A stretch of 64,000 nucleotides of DNA from Candidatus Borreliella tachyglossi (GCF_003076595.1 NZ_CP025785.1:588398-652397), one strand, 5' to 3'. Positions 1 through 9,207 are shown, counted from the stretch's first letter. The notes: generated from the sequence alone by a model not told the origin. Program-made: numbers and translations.

Positions 1-1025
1 TACATATTAATTTTGTAGAAACTAGGAGTGATGCTGTGTTTTTTTATAACAATCATTTGTTATTTGAAACATCTATTTATAATTTTATTTATTCAAACTT
101 TTATAATATTGCCGTAAGTTTGTCAGTTGAACCTCTTAGTTATTTATTAAATCATATTAAAAATGAGTATAATATTTTTTTGAAGATTTTTGAGAGGATT
201 AATTTAAAAAATTCTATAATGAGAAAGTCATCTTCTATAAGTTTAAATAATAAATATAGTATTTTTGATGCGAGAAGAAAAGGTGTAGGATTTGCCTTTT
301 TAAATCTAGACTCTACCTTTTTAGGAAGCAAGCAAACTGTTTTTATGAGTTTGCATAAGGATAAATTGGATATATTTATTCCTTATAGTATGATAGATGC
401 TAATTTAATGAATTATTTAAGGAATACTTTAGCTAGGACTTTTAGGATATCTTATAATAGTGTAAATTTTATTGTTAGCGATGTCTTCAGAGATAATATT
501 GGGATTTATGATATATTGATCAAAGAATCCTATTTCATTGAAAGAGAAGTTTTGGCTTTAAAAGATAATCTTTTTTCGATAATTGGTGAAGATTTTAAAG
601 GAGAATATCCTGTTGTAGTTAACCAAGGCTTTATTTCGAATATGGATAATAGATTTAGTCTTGCATGTTCTCTTGAGATTGATGTAGAAATACATTCTTT
701 TAATGTTACATTTAGCAATGTAAGTTTTTTTGTTGAGCAGGGTAAACTTGTTAAGCTTAGATTAAATAATAAACGAGCATGTTCAGTTTTTAGCTTGGCA
801 GTTGACTATGTTTTTGGAAATATTAATTATGATATTGCTGATTCCTTAGGGCTTGATTTTATTGAAGATGGTGAGTTTGTGTTCTCTTTTAGGGGCTTAT
901 TTATTGCATCCGTTTCTGCAATTAGAACAGCTTTAATCCAAGTTTTTGACTTTAATTTAGGTAGTACTCCTATTGATCGTGAAGATACTTTAAATAGTTG
1001 GAGTGTACGAATTGATACTAATTAA
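1..1025 (+). CDS. Degenerate molybdenum-hydroxylase large-subunit-like protein (5' end outside window)
   Basis: The frame is open to the left edge (first full codon at 3), so the gene starts outside the window; the GTG at 36 is internal. It is usually called a hypothetical protein (BB0554 position). The order of motifs resembles the molybdopterin-binding subunit of xanthine/CO dehydrogenases: an xxLSVEPLSYLLNHIK stretch like the family's lgxDPxexRxxN, then ARRKGVGFAF like RGxGxA, a hydrophobic strand block, and a C-terminal FRGLFIASVSAIRTAL block followed by lP-x-pe-like STPIDREDTLNSW. Where the family has the catalytic GxGE, this protein has FSFRG, so the active-site Glu is missing. It overlaps the next gene. 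The fold assignment is my inference from pattern; a catalytically dead or repurposed homologue is likely. Confidence 0.6.
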   Translation, partial: HINFVETRSDAVFFYNNHLLFETSIYNFIYSNFYNIAVSLSVEPLSYLLNHIKNEYNIFLKIFERINLKNSIMRKSSSISLNNKYSIFDARRKGVGFAFLNLDSTFLGSKQTVFMSLHKDKLDIFIPYSMIDANLMNYLRNTLARTFRISYNSVNFIVSDVFRDNIGIYDILIKESYFIEREVLALKDNLFSIIGEDFKGEYPVVVNQGFISNMDNRFSLACSLEIDVEIHSFNVTFSNVSFFVEQGKLVKLRLNNKRACSVFSLAVDYVFGNINYDIADSLGLDFIEDGEFVFSFRGLFIASVSAIRTALIQVFDFNLGSTPIDREDTLNSWSVRIDTN

Positions 1026-1473
1026 CTTTAATTTAAATGGAGAAACTCTTTCAAAAAGCATAGGGCTTTCTTTAAGCACTAGAGAGCTTTTAATAAGTAT
1101 TTTTTATTCAAGAGAGAGAGGTTTCATTGAAAATATTAATAATAACTTTTCTTTGGTACTTTTAGATTGGAAACCTGTATATGCATCTTTAGTCCCAGCT
1201 TTTATGTTAAATGGTCGTAACATAGTGACTATTGATGGGTTAGAGAATACAGTCTTTTATGAGAATTTGCTTAAAGTTTTATTAAAGAATGATTTCGGGT
1301 TTTGTACAAATTGTTTCGCATCTAATGCATTATTATTTTACTATTTTTTAAAAAATAAGGTAATAATTAGAATGGATATTTTAGGATATTACAATACATT
1401 GAAGTGTCATTGTATTGATGTTAATACTTTTTTAGATCTTTATTTGCAATTAGAAGAGTTAGAGAGAAAATGA
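1012..1473 (+). CDS. Degenerate [2Fe-2S] small-subunit-like protein of the xanthine/CO dehydrogenase family
   Basis: A 153-residue protein in the BB0555 position. It reads like CoxS/XdhC: INFNLNGETL at the N-terminus, VLLDWKPVYASLVPAF and IVTIDGLE in the middle, then GFCTNC and KCHC. The C-terminal helical cluster motif is kept as C-x2-C-x30-C-x-C (Cys 98, 101, 132, 134; family spacing is about x31), but all cysteines of the N-terminal plant-type ferredoxin cluster are gone. I chose TTG at 1012 because GGAG at 1000-1003 lies 8 bases before it; GTG at 1003 overlaps that GGAG and is less likely. The gene overlaps its neighbours on both sides (the next ATG at 1470 overlaps its TGA), so the three are translationally coupled. 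Confidence 0.62.
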   Translation: MILINFNLNGETLSKSIGLSLSTRELLISIFYSRERGFIENINNNFSLVLLDWKPVYASLVPAFMLNGRNIVTIDGLENTVFYENLLKVLLKNDFGFCTNCFASNALLFYYFLKNKVIIRMDILGYYNTLKCHCIDVNTFLDLYLQLEELERK

Positions 1474-2333
1474 GTGGCACGAAAGTGTATTACCCAGAAA
1501 GCTTTAATGCACTTATTAGTTTGTTTAGGAAAGAGGCAAGCAATTATATCATTTATAATGAACTTGATTTTCATAAAAATTTTGAGATTTTTAAGGAGAG
1601 GGAAGTTTCTAGTAACTTTTTTCTAATTAATAATTTTGAAAGATTGAGAAAAGTTTTCCTTAAGAGTAATTTTTTAGAAATGGGGCCATGTGTTACTTAT
1701 GATGAAATATTGCAATTTGGAGAGAGAAACATTCCAAGGTTATTTTATGAATTTATTTCAAAATTGAATGATAAAATATATTTAAATAGTATTAATATTG
1801 CTAATGGTTTCTATTACAAGAATACTGTTTTTGATCTTTATCCCTTATTGTTAAGTCTTGATGCTCAGCTTGAATTTAAAAATATTTTAACTAAAAAAAC
1901 TTACACCTTGAACGCTTATAGTATTAATAGGGATGATTATATACAGAACCGCAATACTTTATTTTTGACCAAATTGAAATTTCCAATTACGAATTTGTGG
2001 AATAAGAGTTTTTATAGTAAAGTATTTGTTGATACTTTTTCGTTTGATATTTTAGAAGAGGTTGACATTATTTTTATTTGCGTGCTTTTGAATGTTAAAA
2101 GAGATATTATAAGTGATTTTTTAATGAAAATATTTTATGATGATAAAGTTATTACTTTAAGGGATTTTCAAGTTTTGCTTCTGGGTAAATCTTTGCCTTT
2201 TTCTCTATTTGAAATTGAAGATTCCCTTAAGATGCTAGATAAGAATATTCGAGATGCTAAAAACTTTAGTTTAGGCGAGCGGAACTTGAAGGTAGTAAAA
2301 AATTTTTATTTTGATATATTAGCTAATTTTTAA
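1470..2333 (+). CDS. Degenerate FAD-subunit-like protein of the molybdenum-hydroxylase family
   Basis: A 287-residue protein in the BB0556 position. Residues 5-172 follow the FAD-binding (PF00941-type) subunit CoxM/XdhB: YYPESFNALISL at the start, LINNFERLR, EMGPCVTYDEIL (family lxIGAxvTyxEi), YLNSINIANG (family iRNxaTiGGN), DLYPLLLSLDAQLEF (family Dx-PxLlaLdAxv), then TLFLTKLKFP. Residues 180-285 match the family's C-terminal lobe in length and in the LLGKSL region. The glycine-rich FAD loops are weak: the first is replaced by NYIIYNE and the second GGN is ANG. With the two upstream genes this gives the large-small-medium order seen in Cox-type operons. Role unknown; possibly a structural relic. 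Confidence 0.62.
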   Translation: MSGTKVYYPESFNALISLFRKEASNYIIYNELDFHKNFEIFKEREVSSNFFLINNFERLRKVFLKSNFLEMGPCVTYDEILQFGERNIPRLFYEFISKLNDKIYLNSINIANGFYYKNTVFDLYPLLLSLDAQLEFKNILTKKTYTLNAYSINRDDYIQNRNTLFLTKLKFPITNLWNKSFYSKVFVDTFSFDILEEVDIIFICVLLNVKRDIISDFLMKIFYDDKVITLRDFQVLLLGKSLPFSLFEIEDSLKMLDKNIRDAKNFSLGERNLKVVKNFYFDILANF

Positions 2334-2405
2334 TCTTAAAAAATTAGAGATGTTAAATAAATGCTAATTTTTGACATAGTTTTAATATAAAAGCAATAGA
2401 ATTAA

Positions 2406-2434
2406 TTTATCAATTCGCTTTTATGTATTATAAT
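2406..2434 (+). promoter_or_regulatory. Candidate promoter of ptsHI-crr
   Basis: A perfect TATAAT lies at 2429-2434 in the gap before ptsH. The best -35 at 17 bases is poor (TTTATC, 2406-2411). A TTGACA at 2371-2376 has no matching -10 at usual spacing. Confidence 0.35.
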
Positions 2435-2487
2435 GTTAATTTATTAATAAGTTAATCAAAAAACCATTATAAGGGGTTCTTAAGTTT

Positions 2488-2748
2488 ATGGTAAAAAAAG
2501 AAGCTACGATTAAAGCTATTAATGGCTTACATGTTAGACCAGCATCAACTTTTGTAAAAAGGGCTAAGGAGTATATTAGTGATGTCTCTATAGAGGCTGA
2601 TGGAAAGTCTGTTAGTGGAAAAAGTTTGTTTCGGTTGCAAACCTTGGAATTATCTGTTGGTAAGAAGCTTTTAGTTTGTGCTGATGGTGCTGATGAGGAG
2701 AGGGCTGCTAATGAGCTTGCCGAACTCATTGAATCTTTTAAAGAGTAG
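2488..2748 (+). CDS. ptsH: Phosphocarrier protein HPr
   Basis: An 86-residue cytosolic phosphocarrier that takes phosphate from enzyme I and passes it to the sugar-specific EIIA domains. The active-site His15 is in GLHVRPAS, and Ser46 lies in GKSLFRLQTL, where many bacteria phosphorylate HPr for regulation. Length and sequence are typical of the family. An AAGGGG sequence at 2471-2476 precedes the ATG. It is first of a tight ptsH-ptsI-crr cluster (15 bases to ptsI). I see no HPr kinase in the window, so regulatory use of Ser46 is open. Confidence 0.97.
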   Translation: MVKKEATIKAINGLHVRPASTFVKRAKEYISDVSIEADGKSVSGKSLFRLQTLELSVGKKLLVCADGADEERAANELAELIESFKE

Positions 2749-2763
2749 GCTTGGAAGGTTGAT

Positions 2764-4485
2764 ATGACTTTATCGGGAAAAAGAATATCTAAAGGAATAG
2801 GCATAGGAGAAGCTCTTTTTATTAGGAAAGATTTTGATAAATTGATTAATAAATCAAAAATTACTTCTTCCCAAATTGATGAGGAGATAAAAAAATTTAA
2901 TGATGCTAAGCTTAAAGCTATCTCTGTACTTGAAAGTCTTACTAAGAAGGCGGTAGATCAGCTTGGTGCTGATAAGGAAGGCATTTTCGAAGGGCAGATG
3001 TTAATTATTGAAGATGATGAACTTGCAGATTCTGTTCTCAATTTTATTAAGTATGAGAATTATGGTGCTGCTTATGCTGTTTATTTATCTTTTGAGGAAT
3101 TGATTAAAGGTGTAGAGGAATATACAGATGTTTATTTAAAGGAAAGAGTTTCTGATTTTAGGGATATTAGGAATAGGCTTGTTTTTAGTATTTTAGGTCA
3201 GTTGACAGATTTTTCTGAAATTAAGAGTGATGTAGTTCTGATTACTGAAGAATTAACGCCTTCTGATACAATGCAGGTTGACTTAAGTTATGTTAAAGGG
3301 TTTTTAACTACAGTTGGTGGCGAAACTTCTCATGCTGCCATATTGGCAAGGACAATGGGACTTCCAGCTCTTGTTATGGCTCCTTTGGATATTGATAATA
3401 TTAAGGATGGTGATAAATTGATAATTGATGGACTTTCTTCGGTAGTTATTATTGATCCTTCATCCAGTGAACTTAATAAATATTCAAATAAGATATTGAA
3501 ACATAATGAGATTGAAAAAGAGCTTTTCTCATTAAAGAATCAGGATGCAAAGACTAAGGACGGTATTCTAATATCGCTAAAAGCTAATATTGGGACTCCT
3601 GCGGATATTTATTATGTTAATAAATATGGGCTTGAGGGAATAGGGCTTTTTAGGACAGAGTTTTTATATATGGAATCTGTGAAGCCACCAACAGAGGATG
3701 AACAGTTTGAAGCTTACAAGAAGGTCGTCGAGACTATTGAGAAGAAAGGTGTTGTTACTATTCGTACTCTTGATATTGGAGGAGATAAGGAGATCCCTTA
3801 TCTCCATTTTCCGAAAGAAGATAATCCTTTTTTGGGATATCGTGCTCTTAGAATGTATATGGACTATGAGGAATTGGTACAGAGTCAATTTAATGCAATC
3901 TTTAGGGCTAGTCATTATGGTAGGATCAGAATAATGGTTCCTATGCTTGCTCGATATGAGGAAATTGAGATAATTAATTATTTTGTAGAAAAAGCTAAAG
4001 AAAATTTAAAATCTAGAAATTTGCCTTTTGATAAAGGTTTGGAAGTGGGGTGTATGATAGAGGTACCTTCAGCAGCTTTAATTGCTTCTGAACTTGCTAG
4101 CAAATTGAGCTTCTTTAGTATTGGGACTAATGATTTAACTCAGTATACTTTGGCTGTGGATCGTGGTAATGATAAGATATCAAATTTATATGACAAATAT
4201 AATCCTGCTGTTTTAAGACTGATTAAGATCATTCTTGATGCTGGGAGTAGTGCTGGTATTGATGTGTCTGTTTGTGGTGAACTTGGGGGAGATGAGGCTG
4301 GGGCTTTGATTCTTGTTGGTCTTGGATTTAGATCTTTGAGTATGATTCCTAGTGCTTCGCTTAGAGTTAAGTATTTGCTCAAAAAATATACAATATCTGA
4401 GCTAAGTGAATTGGCAAATAAGATATTAAATAGTAAATTAGAATCAGAGACTTTGAAATGTTTAGATAAATTTATAGGAGATTAA
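2764..4485 (+). CDS. ptsI: PTS enzyme I (phosphoenolpyruvate-protein phosphotransferase)
   Basis: 573 residues, full length. It moves phosphate from PEP to HPr. The phospho-acceptor His190 is in GGETSHAAILAR; the PEP-binding TIM barrel includes GIGLFRTEFLY, and the C-terminal VCGELGGDE carries the conserved Cys near residue 504. GGAAGG at 2754-2759 precedes the ATG. It lies between ptsH and crr (3 bases to crr), so the general PTS proteins and EIIA-Glc are probably made from one message. Sugar uptake through PTS matters in Borrelia, which has a small set of carbon sources. Confidence 0.97.
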   Translation: MTLSGKRISKGIGIGEALFIRKDFDKLINKSKITSSQIDEEIKKFNDAKLKAISVLESLTKKAVDQLGADKEGIFEGQMLIIEDDELADSVLNFIKYENYGAAYAVYLSFEELIKGVEEYTDVYLKERVSDFRDIRNRLVFSILGQLTDFSEIKSDVVLITEELTPSDTMQVDLSYVKGFLTTVGGETSHAAILARTMGLPALVMAPLDIDNIKDGDKLIIDGLSSVVIIDPSSSELNKYSNKILKHNEIEKELFSLKNQDAKTKDGILISLKANIGTPADIYYVNKYGLEGIGLFRTEFLYMESVKPPTEDEQFEAYKKVVETIEKKGVVTIRTLDIGGDKEIPYLHFPKEDNPFLGYRALRMYMDYEELVQSQFNAIFRASHYGRIRIMVPMLARYEEIEIINYFVEKAKENLKSRNLPFDKGLEVGCMIEVPSAALIASELASKLSFFSIGTNDLTQYTLAVDRGNDKISNLYDKYNPAVLRLIKIILDAGSSAGIDVSVCGELGGDEAGALILVGLGFRSLSMIPSASLRVKYLLKKYTISELSELANKILNSKLESETLKCLDKFIGD

Positions 4486-4488
4486 TTT

Positions 4489-5058
4489 ATGGGGTTTTTA
4501 GATTTTTTTAAAAAGGTTGCTACTTTAGATTTAATAGCACCTATTAGTGGAAAGGTTGTGTCCATTGATAAGGTTCCAGATGAGGCTTTTGCTGAAAAGA
4601 TAGTTGGTGATGGAATTGCTATTGTTCCAACGGGAAGTGAGTTGGTTGCACCTTGTGATGGTAATATTGGTAAAATTTTCAAAACCAATCATGCCTTTAG
4701 TCTTGAGACTAAAGAAGGTGTTGAAATTTTTGTGCACTTTGGTATTAATACACTTAATTTGAATGGAAAAGGATTCACAAGGGTTGCTGAGGAGGGAATG
4801 AGCGTAAAACGAGGTGATGTTATTATTAGGCTTGACCTTGAGTATTTAAAGGTTCATGCAGAGTCAGTGGTTACTCCTGTTGTTATTGCAAATTCAGATG
4901 AGGTTTCAAGCATTGAATATGTGTTTGGGAAGCTTGATGATGGTTCTGAATATATTTTACCTTCTTCTACTTCTTTGACGTTGGACATTAGAAATAAAAT
5001 ATCTCAGGCTAAGCCTGTTGAGGCAGGCAAAGATTTAGTCCTTAGAGTTAAAAAATAA
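4489..5058 (+). CDS. crr: PTS glucose-type EIIA component
   Basis: A 189-residue stand-alone EIIA of the glucose class. It accepts phosphate from HPr and passes it to a membrane EIIBC. His68 (NHAFSLET) and His83 (FVHFGI) match His75 and His90 of the E. coli protein, with the same 15-residue spacing. The hydrophobic start MGFLDFF resembles the membrane-touching N-terminus of E. coli EIIA-Glc. The stop codon lies within the left arm of a strong hairpin shared with the facing htpG gene. No EIIBC is encoded in the window. Confidence 0.96.
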   Translation: MGFLDFFKKVATLDLIAPISGKVVSIDKVPDEAFAEKIVGDGIAIVPTGSELVAPCDGNIGKIFKTNHAFSLETKEGVEIFVHFGINTLNLNGKGFTRVAEEGMSVKRGDVIIRLDLEYLKVHAESVVTPVVIANSDEVSSIEYVFGKLDDGSEYILPSSTSLTLDIRNKISQAKPVEAGKDLVLRVKK

Positions 5059-5088
5059 GATCGGAGTTTATACGGCTCCGATCTTATT
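5050..5088 (-). terminator. Bidirectional terminator between crr and htpG
   Basis: A perfect 13-bp stem (5054-5066 with 5076-5088) around a 9-base loop. On the minus strand the stem is followed by six Ts (the A run at 5050-5055), a textbook intrinsic terminator for htpG. On the plus strand the tail is less T-rich but the same hairpin can end the pts message; the crr stop codon is inside the stem. Confidence 0.85.
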
Positions 5089-5103
5089 GATGTTATATAC
5101 ATG

Positions 5104-6951
5104 CTATATATTTTTCTCTAGGATTTCATTTAAAATGTTGATAAATTGGCTTGGGTTTTTGCTTGGTAGGCCTGAAGTTATCATAGCCTCTTCAAGTAGT
5201 ATTAGGCTTATTTTTTCTAAATTTTCGTTATCTAAGGTTTTTAAATTTTGAATGATTTTATTGTTTGGATTGAGTTCTAGAATAGGTTTTATTTCTTTGA
5301 CCTCTTGACCCATTGACATCATAATTCTTTGCATTTGATAAGTAGGGTCAGTACTGTCAATTATTATTGCTGATGGTTCTTTAGTTAGAGTTGCTGAGAG
5401 TAAAACATCTTTGACATCATTTTTAAGTATTTCTTTTACCCTTAATAAAATGTCCTTGAATTCTTCTTCCACTTTTTTGAAATTTTCATCTTTAAGTTCG
5501 TTACTTGTTTCATTTTTATTTATTGCTTTTAGTTTTATTCCGTCATATTCTGTAATGAAATTTAAAATTGCCTCATCAAGTTCATCATCCATGATAAGAG
5601 TTTCATATCCTCTTTCTCTGTAAGCATTTACAATGGGATTGGCTTTCAGTATATTTTCTTTCCCTCCGGTTATATAGTATATGCTTTTTTGTTCCTCAAT
5701 CATTCTATTTTTGTATTCTCTTAGAGATACAAGTCCATCTACATTAGAAGACTTGAATCTAATTAAGGATATGAGCTTGTCTCTGTTATCAAAATCAGAA
5801 TAAACCCCTTCTTTTAAGCATCGTCCGAATTCTTTGGAAAATTCATGGAACTTGGAAGGGTCGGCTTCACTTAGCTTTTCAAGTTCGCTAAGTATTTTTT
5901 TTACAGAAGATGATTTGATTTTAGACAGCATTTTGTTTTGTTGTAGAATTTCTCTACTTACATTTAATGGTAAGTCTTGGCAATCTATTATACCCTTTAT
6001 GAATCTTAAGTAATTTGGAAGCAAGCTACCTTCAGAGTCTGTAATGAAAATTCTATTTATGAATAATTTTACACCAGGTTTGGGGTTTGGGTAATATAAA
6101 TCATAAGGTGCTTTGCTCGGGACGTAGAAAAGGTTGATATATTCAATACTGCCTTCAGCTTTTGTATGAATATGAATTAATGGATTCTCGTAATCAAAAG
6201 TTAGATTCTTGTAAAATTCATTGTACTCTTCATCAGTAATTTCATTTTTGTTTTTTATCCAAATTGCTGTTGTGTCGTTTAATTTGTCTTCTTTTTCTTC
6301 AAATCCATCCTGTTTTCCATCTTTCATTAAAGGTTCTTTATATTTAATGAAAATAGGATAATTAATATGGTTTGAATATTTTTTTATAATCTCTTGAATT
6401 TTCCATTTGTTAGCGTATTCAATTCCTTCTTCATTAAGATAAAGAGTTATTTCAGTCCCCATTTCATCTTTTTCTGTCTTGTCTATTTCATATCCGGTTT
6501 TGCCATCACTAGACCAGATATAGGCAGTGTTTTCCAAAGCTTTTTTTGTTACAACCTCAACTCTTTCCGATACAATAAAAGCACTGTAAAATCCAACTCC
6601 AAACTGTCCAATTAAACTTGCAGCCTTTTTCTCATCTTTTTTTAAGTTGGTTATAAATTCTTTGGTTCCTGATTTTGCAATTATGCCAAGATGATTAATT
6701 AGGTCATCCTCATTCATTCCAATTCCATTGTCTTTTATCTTAATAACTTTCTCATCAAAGCTTATTTCTATTTTTGGATCTAAGTTGATATTCTTAAATT
6801 TTTCATTTGTTAAGTTTAAAAATTTAAGTTTGTCAATGGCATCAGAAGCATTTGATATTAATTCTCGTAAAAATATTTCTTTATGAGAATAAAGTGAATG
6901 TATGATTAAGTAAAGTAAATCATTAACTTCTGTGTCAAATTGTTTTTTCAT
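5104..6951 (-). CDS. htpG: Chaperone HtpG (Hsp90 family)
   Basis: 615 residues from the chosen ATG. An ATP-dependent cytosolic chaperone. The N-terminal GHKL ATPase has ELISNASDAIDKL, DNGIGM and GQFGVGFYSAF; middle and C-terminal dimer domains follow at normal length. An in-frame ATG 21 bases upstream (6972) exists, but AGGAG ends 7 bases before the ATG at 6951 and homologues begin MKKQFDTE, so I use 6951. The gene is divergent from gnd and convergent with crr. Confidence 0.96.
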   Translation of the reverse strand: MKKQFDTEVNDLLYLIIHSLYSHKEIFLRELISNASDAIDKLKFLNLTNEKFKNINLDPKIEISFDEKVIKIKDNGIGMNEDDLINHLGIIAKSGTKEFITNLKKDEKKAASLIGQFGVGFYSAFIVSERVEVVTKKALENTAYIWSSDGKTGYEIDKTEKDEMGTEITLYLNEEGIEYANKWKIQEIIKKYSNHINYPIFIKYKEPLMKDGKQDGFEEKEDKLNDTTAIWIKNKNEITDEEYNEFYKNLTFDYENPLIHIHTKAEGSIEYINLFYVPSKAPYDLYYPNPKPGVKLFINRIFITDSEGSLLPNYLRFIKGIIDCQDLPLNVSREILQQNKMLSKIKSSSVKKILSELEKLSEADPSKFHEFSKEFGRCLKEGVYSDFDNRDKLISLIRFKSSNVDGLVSLREYKNRMIEEQKSIYYITGGKENILKANPIVNAYRERGYETLIMDDELDEAILNFITEYDGIKLKAINKNETSNELKDENFKKVEEEFKDILLRVKEILKNDVKDVLLSATLTKEPSAIIIDSTDPTYQMQRIMMSMGQEVKEIKPILELNPNNKIIQNLKTLDNENLEKISLILLEEAMITSGLPSKNPSQFINILNEILEKNI

Positions 6952-7071
6952 TGAGCTTCTCCTATTATTCATATGTTTTAATCTTTACTTTTTTTATAAT
7001 ATAACATAATCTAAAAATAATGAATAAAGTAGGTTTGTTTAGAATAAAATGTTAATATAGAGGACAATACA

Positions 7072-8466
7072 ATGGATGTTGGTGTTTATGGTCTAGGTAT
7101 TATGGGTAGCAATTTAGCCTTAAATATTGCTGATAGTGGATTTAATGTTTCTGTTTATAATAGAGATAGTGAGAGAACAGAGGCCTTTCTTGTAAACAGT
7201 TCTCATAAAAAGATTAATGGATTTAAAGATATTGAGACTTTTATTAGAAGTTTAAAAAGGCCGAGAAAAATTATTTTGATGGTAGCAAGCTCAGCTGTAG
7301 ACAAGGTAGTTGAACAAATTCTACCTTTGGTTGAAAAATTTGACATTATTATTGATGGTGGGAATTCTCATTATAAGAGTACGATGAGGAGAGAGCTGGA
7401 ATTATTTTCTAGGGATATTTATTTCGTTGGACTTGGGATTTCAGGAGGTGAAGAAGGTGCAAGATTTGGAGCTTCGTTAATGTATGGTGGGAGTCAAAAG
7501 GCTTACGAATTAATTGAGCCTATCTTGAGCAAGATAGCTGCTAAGACCCAATTAGGAGATATTTGTTCTGCTTATATGGGTGAAAATGGCGCTGGACATT
7601 ATGTAAAAATGGTTCACAATGGGATTGAATATGCAGATATGCAACTTATTAGTGAAGCATATTTTTTTATGAAGAGAGCTTTTAATTTGGATAATTTAAG
7701 AATTTCTGAAGTATTTGACAAGTGGGGCGAAGGGGAGCTATCTAGTTATTTGATAGAAATAACATCTAAAATACTAAAATATAAGGAAAATAATGAATAT
7801 TTACTTGATAAAATTTTAGATGTTGCAAATCAAAAGGGTACTGGAAAGTGGGCTTCAGTTGAGGCTCTTGAATCAAATGTGCCGGTAAATTTGATCTTTG
7901 AATCTGTGTTCGCAAGGTTTTTATCGGGATTGAAGCATGAAAGAATAATTGCTAGTGACATCCTTAAAATGAATGTGGATTCTTTTGAATTTGAGCTTAG
8001 TGATTGGATTCTAGATCTCTATTATGCCCTTTTGGTTTCAAAAATCTTAGCTTATGCTCAGGGTTTTATGATGCTTAAGATGGCATCCACTAATTATAAG
8101 TGGGATTTAAACTTAGGAAAAATTTCTTTGGTTTGGAGAGAGGGTTGCATAATTAGAAGTGCCTTCTTGCAGAAGATTAAATTAGCATATGACAAAAATC
8201 CTCATCTTATTAATTTGATTTTTGATGATTATTTTTTGGAGATAATAAGAGAACATCATAAGTCTTTAAGACGTATAGTTTCAAAAGCTAGCGAGATTGG
8301 AATACCTTTGCCAGCATTTTATGCAAGTCTTTCCTTTCTGGATTCTTATTCTACTAGTTACTTGCCAGCTAATTTAATTCAGGCCCAAAGGGATTTCTTT
8401 GGTGCACATAGTTTTGAAAGGCTTGATTCAAAAAGAGGTGAATTTTTTCATAGTACTTGGGAATAA
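7072..8466 (+). CDS. gnd: 6-phosphogluconate dehydrogenase (decarboxylating)
   Basis: 464 residues. It oxidises 6-phosphogluconate to ribulose 5-phosphate and CO2 in the pentose phosphate pathway, making NADPH. GLGIMG at the N-terminus is the nucleotide-binding loop; GISGGEEGARFG is the substrate-binding signature; Lys179 and Glu186 in GHYVKMVHNGIE match the catalytic pair. GAGG lies about 9 bases before the ATG. The gene stands alone, with its stop 18 bases from the stop of the convergent exported-protein gene. Confidence 0.95.
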   Translation: MDVGVYGLGIMGSNLALNIADSGFNVSVYNRDSERTEAFLVNSSHKKINGFKDIETFIRSLKRPRKIILMVASSAVDKVVEQILPLVEKFDIIIDGGNSHYKSTMRRELELFSRDIYFVGLGISGGEEGARFGASLMYGGSQKAYELIEPILSKIAAKTQLGDICSAYMGENGAGHYVKMVHNGIEYADMQLISEAYFFMKRAFNLDNLRISEVFDKWGEGELSSYLIEITSKILKYKENNEYLLDKILDVANQKGTGKWASVEALESNVPVNLIFESVFARFLSGLKHERIIASDILKMNVDSFEFELSDWILDLYYALLVSKILAYAQGFMMLKMASTNYKWDLNLGKISLVWREGCIIRSAFLQKIKLAYDKNPHLINLIFDDYFLEIIREHHKSLRRIVSKASEIGIPLPAFYASLSFLDSYSTSYLPANLIQAQRDFFGAHSFERLDSKRGEFFHSTWE

Positions 8467-8484
8467 TTTTAAATTGAATATTTT

Positions 8485-9024
8485 TTAAATATAATATTTG
8501 GCGAATATTCCGCCTACTATGTTTGTCTTAAATCCTGCGTAGAGATGGTGGTATACAAGAGATCTTGAGTTTGATACAAATTCTATTGAGGGTGCAATTT
8601 TAAATCCTATTTCTACTTTTTCTGTTAAGTCATAGAACATTGTTATTGGCATTCTTAATCCAAATCCTATTTGCATATTTATGAGATCTGATTTGTGAGA
8701 TGACATGTGTATACTTCCCCCAATTCCCATTCCAATAGATAACCTTTCTATTACGGGTATTGTGAAGATTAAATCTAAAGCGGCGAGTAGAAATACATTA
8801 AAATCATATTTTTTTGATTTAATTTTGAGTCCAGATAAATTTATGCCGTTAGTTCCACCATAGCCTATTTCAAGATCAATGAATGGAAATGACACAATAT
8901 AATTAAAAATGGGATTTCCAATACTTCCTCCAAATCCCACGCCTCTGTTTAAGTATGAACTTCTAGCAAATGCACTAGTCCATATGATTAGTAGTAGCGC
9001 CATTATTAGTATTAACTTTTGCAT
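8485..9024 (-). CDS. Small exported beta-barrel-like membrane protein, paralogue 1 (BB0562 position)
   Basis: 179 residues with a signal peptide (hydrophobic 4-16, likely cut after SAFA, residue 20), many short amphipathic strands with alternating glycine and aromatic residues, and a C-terminus KYYI as in outer-membrane barrels. GGAGG precedes the ATG. It is first of three related genes on this strand. By position it matches B. burgdorferi BB0562, which I recall being reported as a membrane-associated protein with lipase activity; a GGSIG (GxSxG pattern) is present at residues 32-36, but that is weak evidence. The function here is therefore uncertain. Confidence 0.7.
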   Translation of the reverse strand: MQKLILIMALLLIIWTSAFARSSYLNRGVGFGGSIGNPIFNYIVSFPFIDLEIGYGGTNGINLSGLKIKSKKYDFNVFLLAALDLIFTIPVIERLSIGMGIGGSIHMSSHKSDLINMQIGFGLRMPITMFYDLTEKVEIGFKIAPSIEFVSNSRSLVYHHLYAGFKTNIVGGIFAKYYI

Positions 9025-9207
9025 TAAACCTCCAACAATATCATTTTTATATTATATTATATAATTGAATTTAATGATTAAGTAGATTTTTAGGATTATG
9101 CATTCAGCTACTTTAAGTGATATTTCAAAGGGGATATAAGAGATTGAGAAATTTTTAGATGATATTAAAATTAGTTTGTAGCTGTCATGTTTGCGAATTA
9201 TTTGGTT

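Noticed and set aside
2371-2376. TTGACA as -35 of the pts promoter
   Set aside because: No -10-like hexamer at 16-18 bases; the TATAAT at 2429 is too far.
5411-5623. Plus-strand open frame within htpG
   Set aside because: Shadow of htpG; low-complexity serine-rich translation and no ribosome site.
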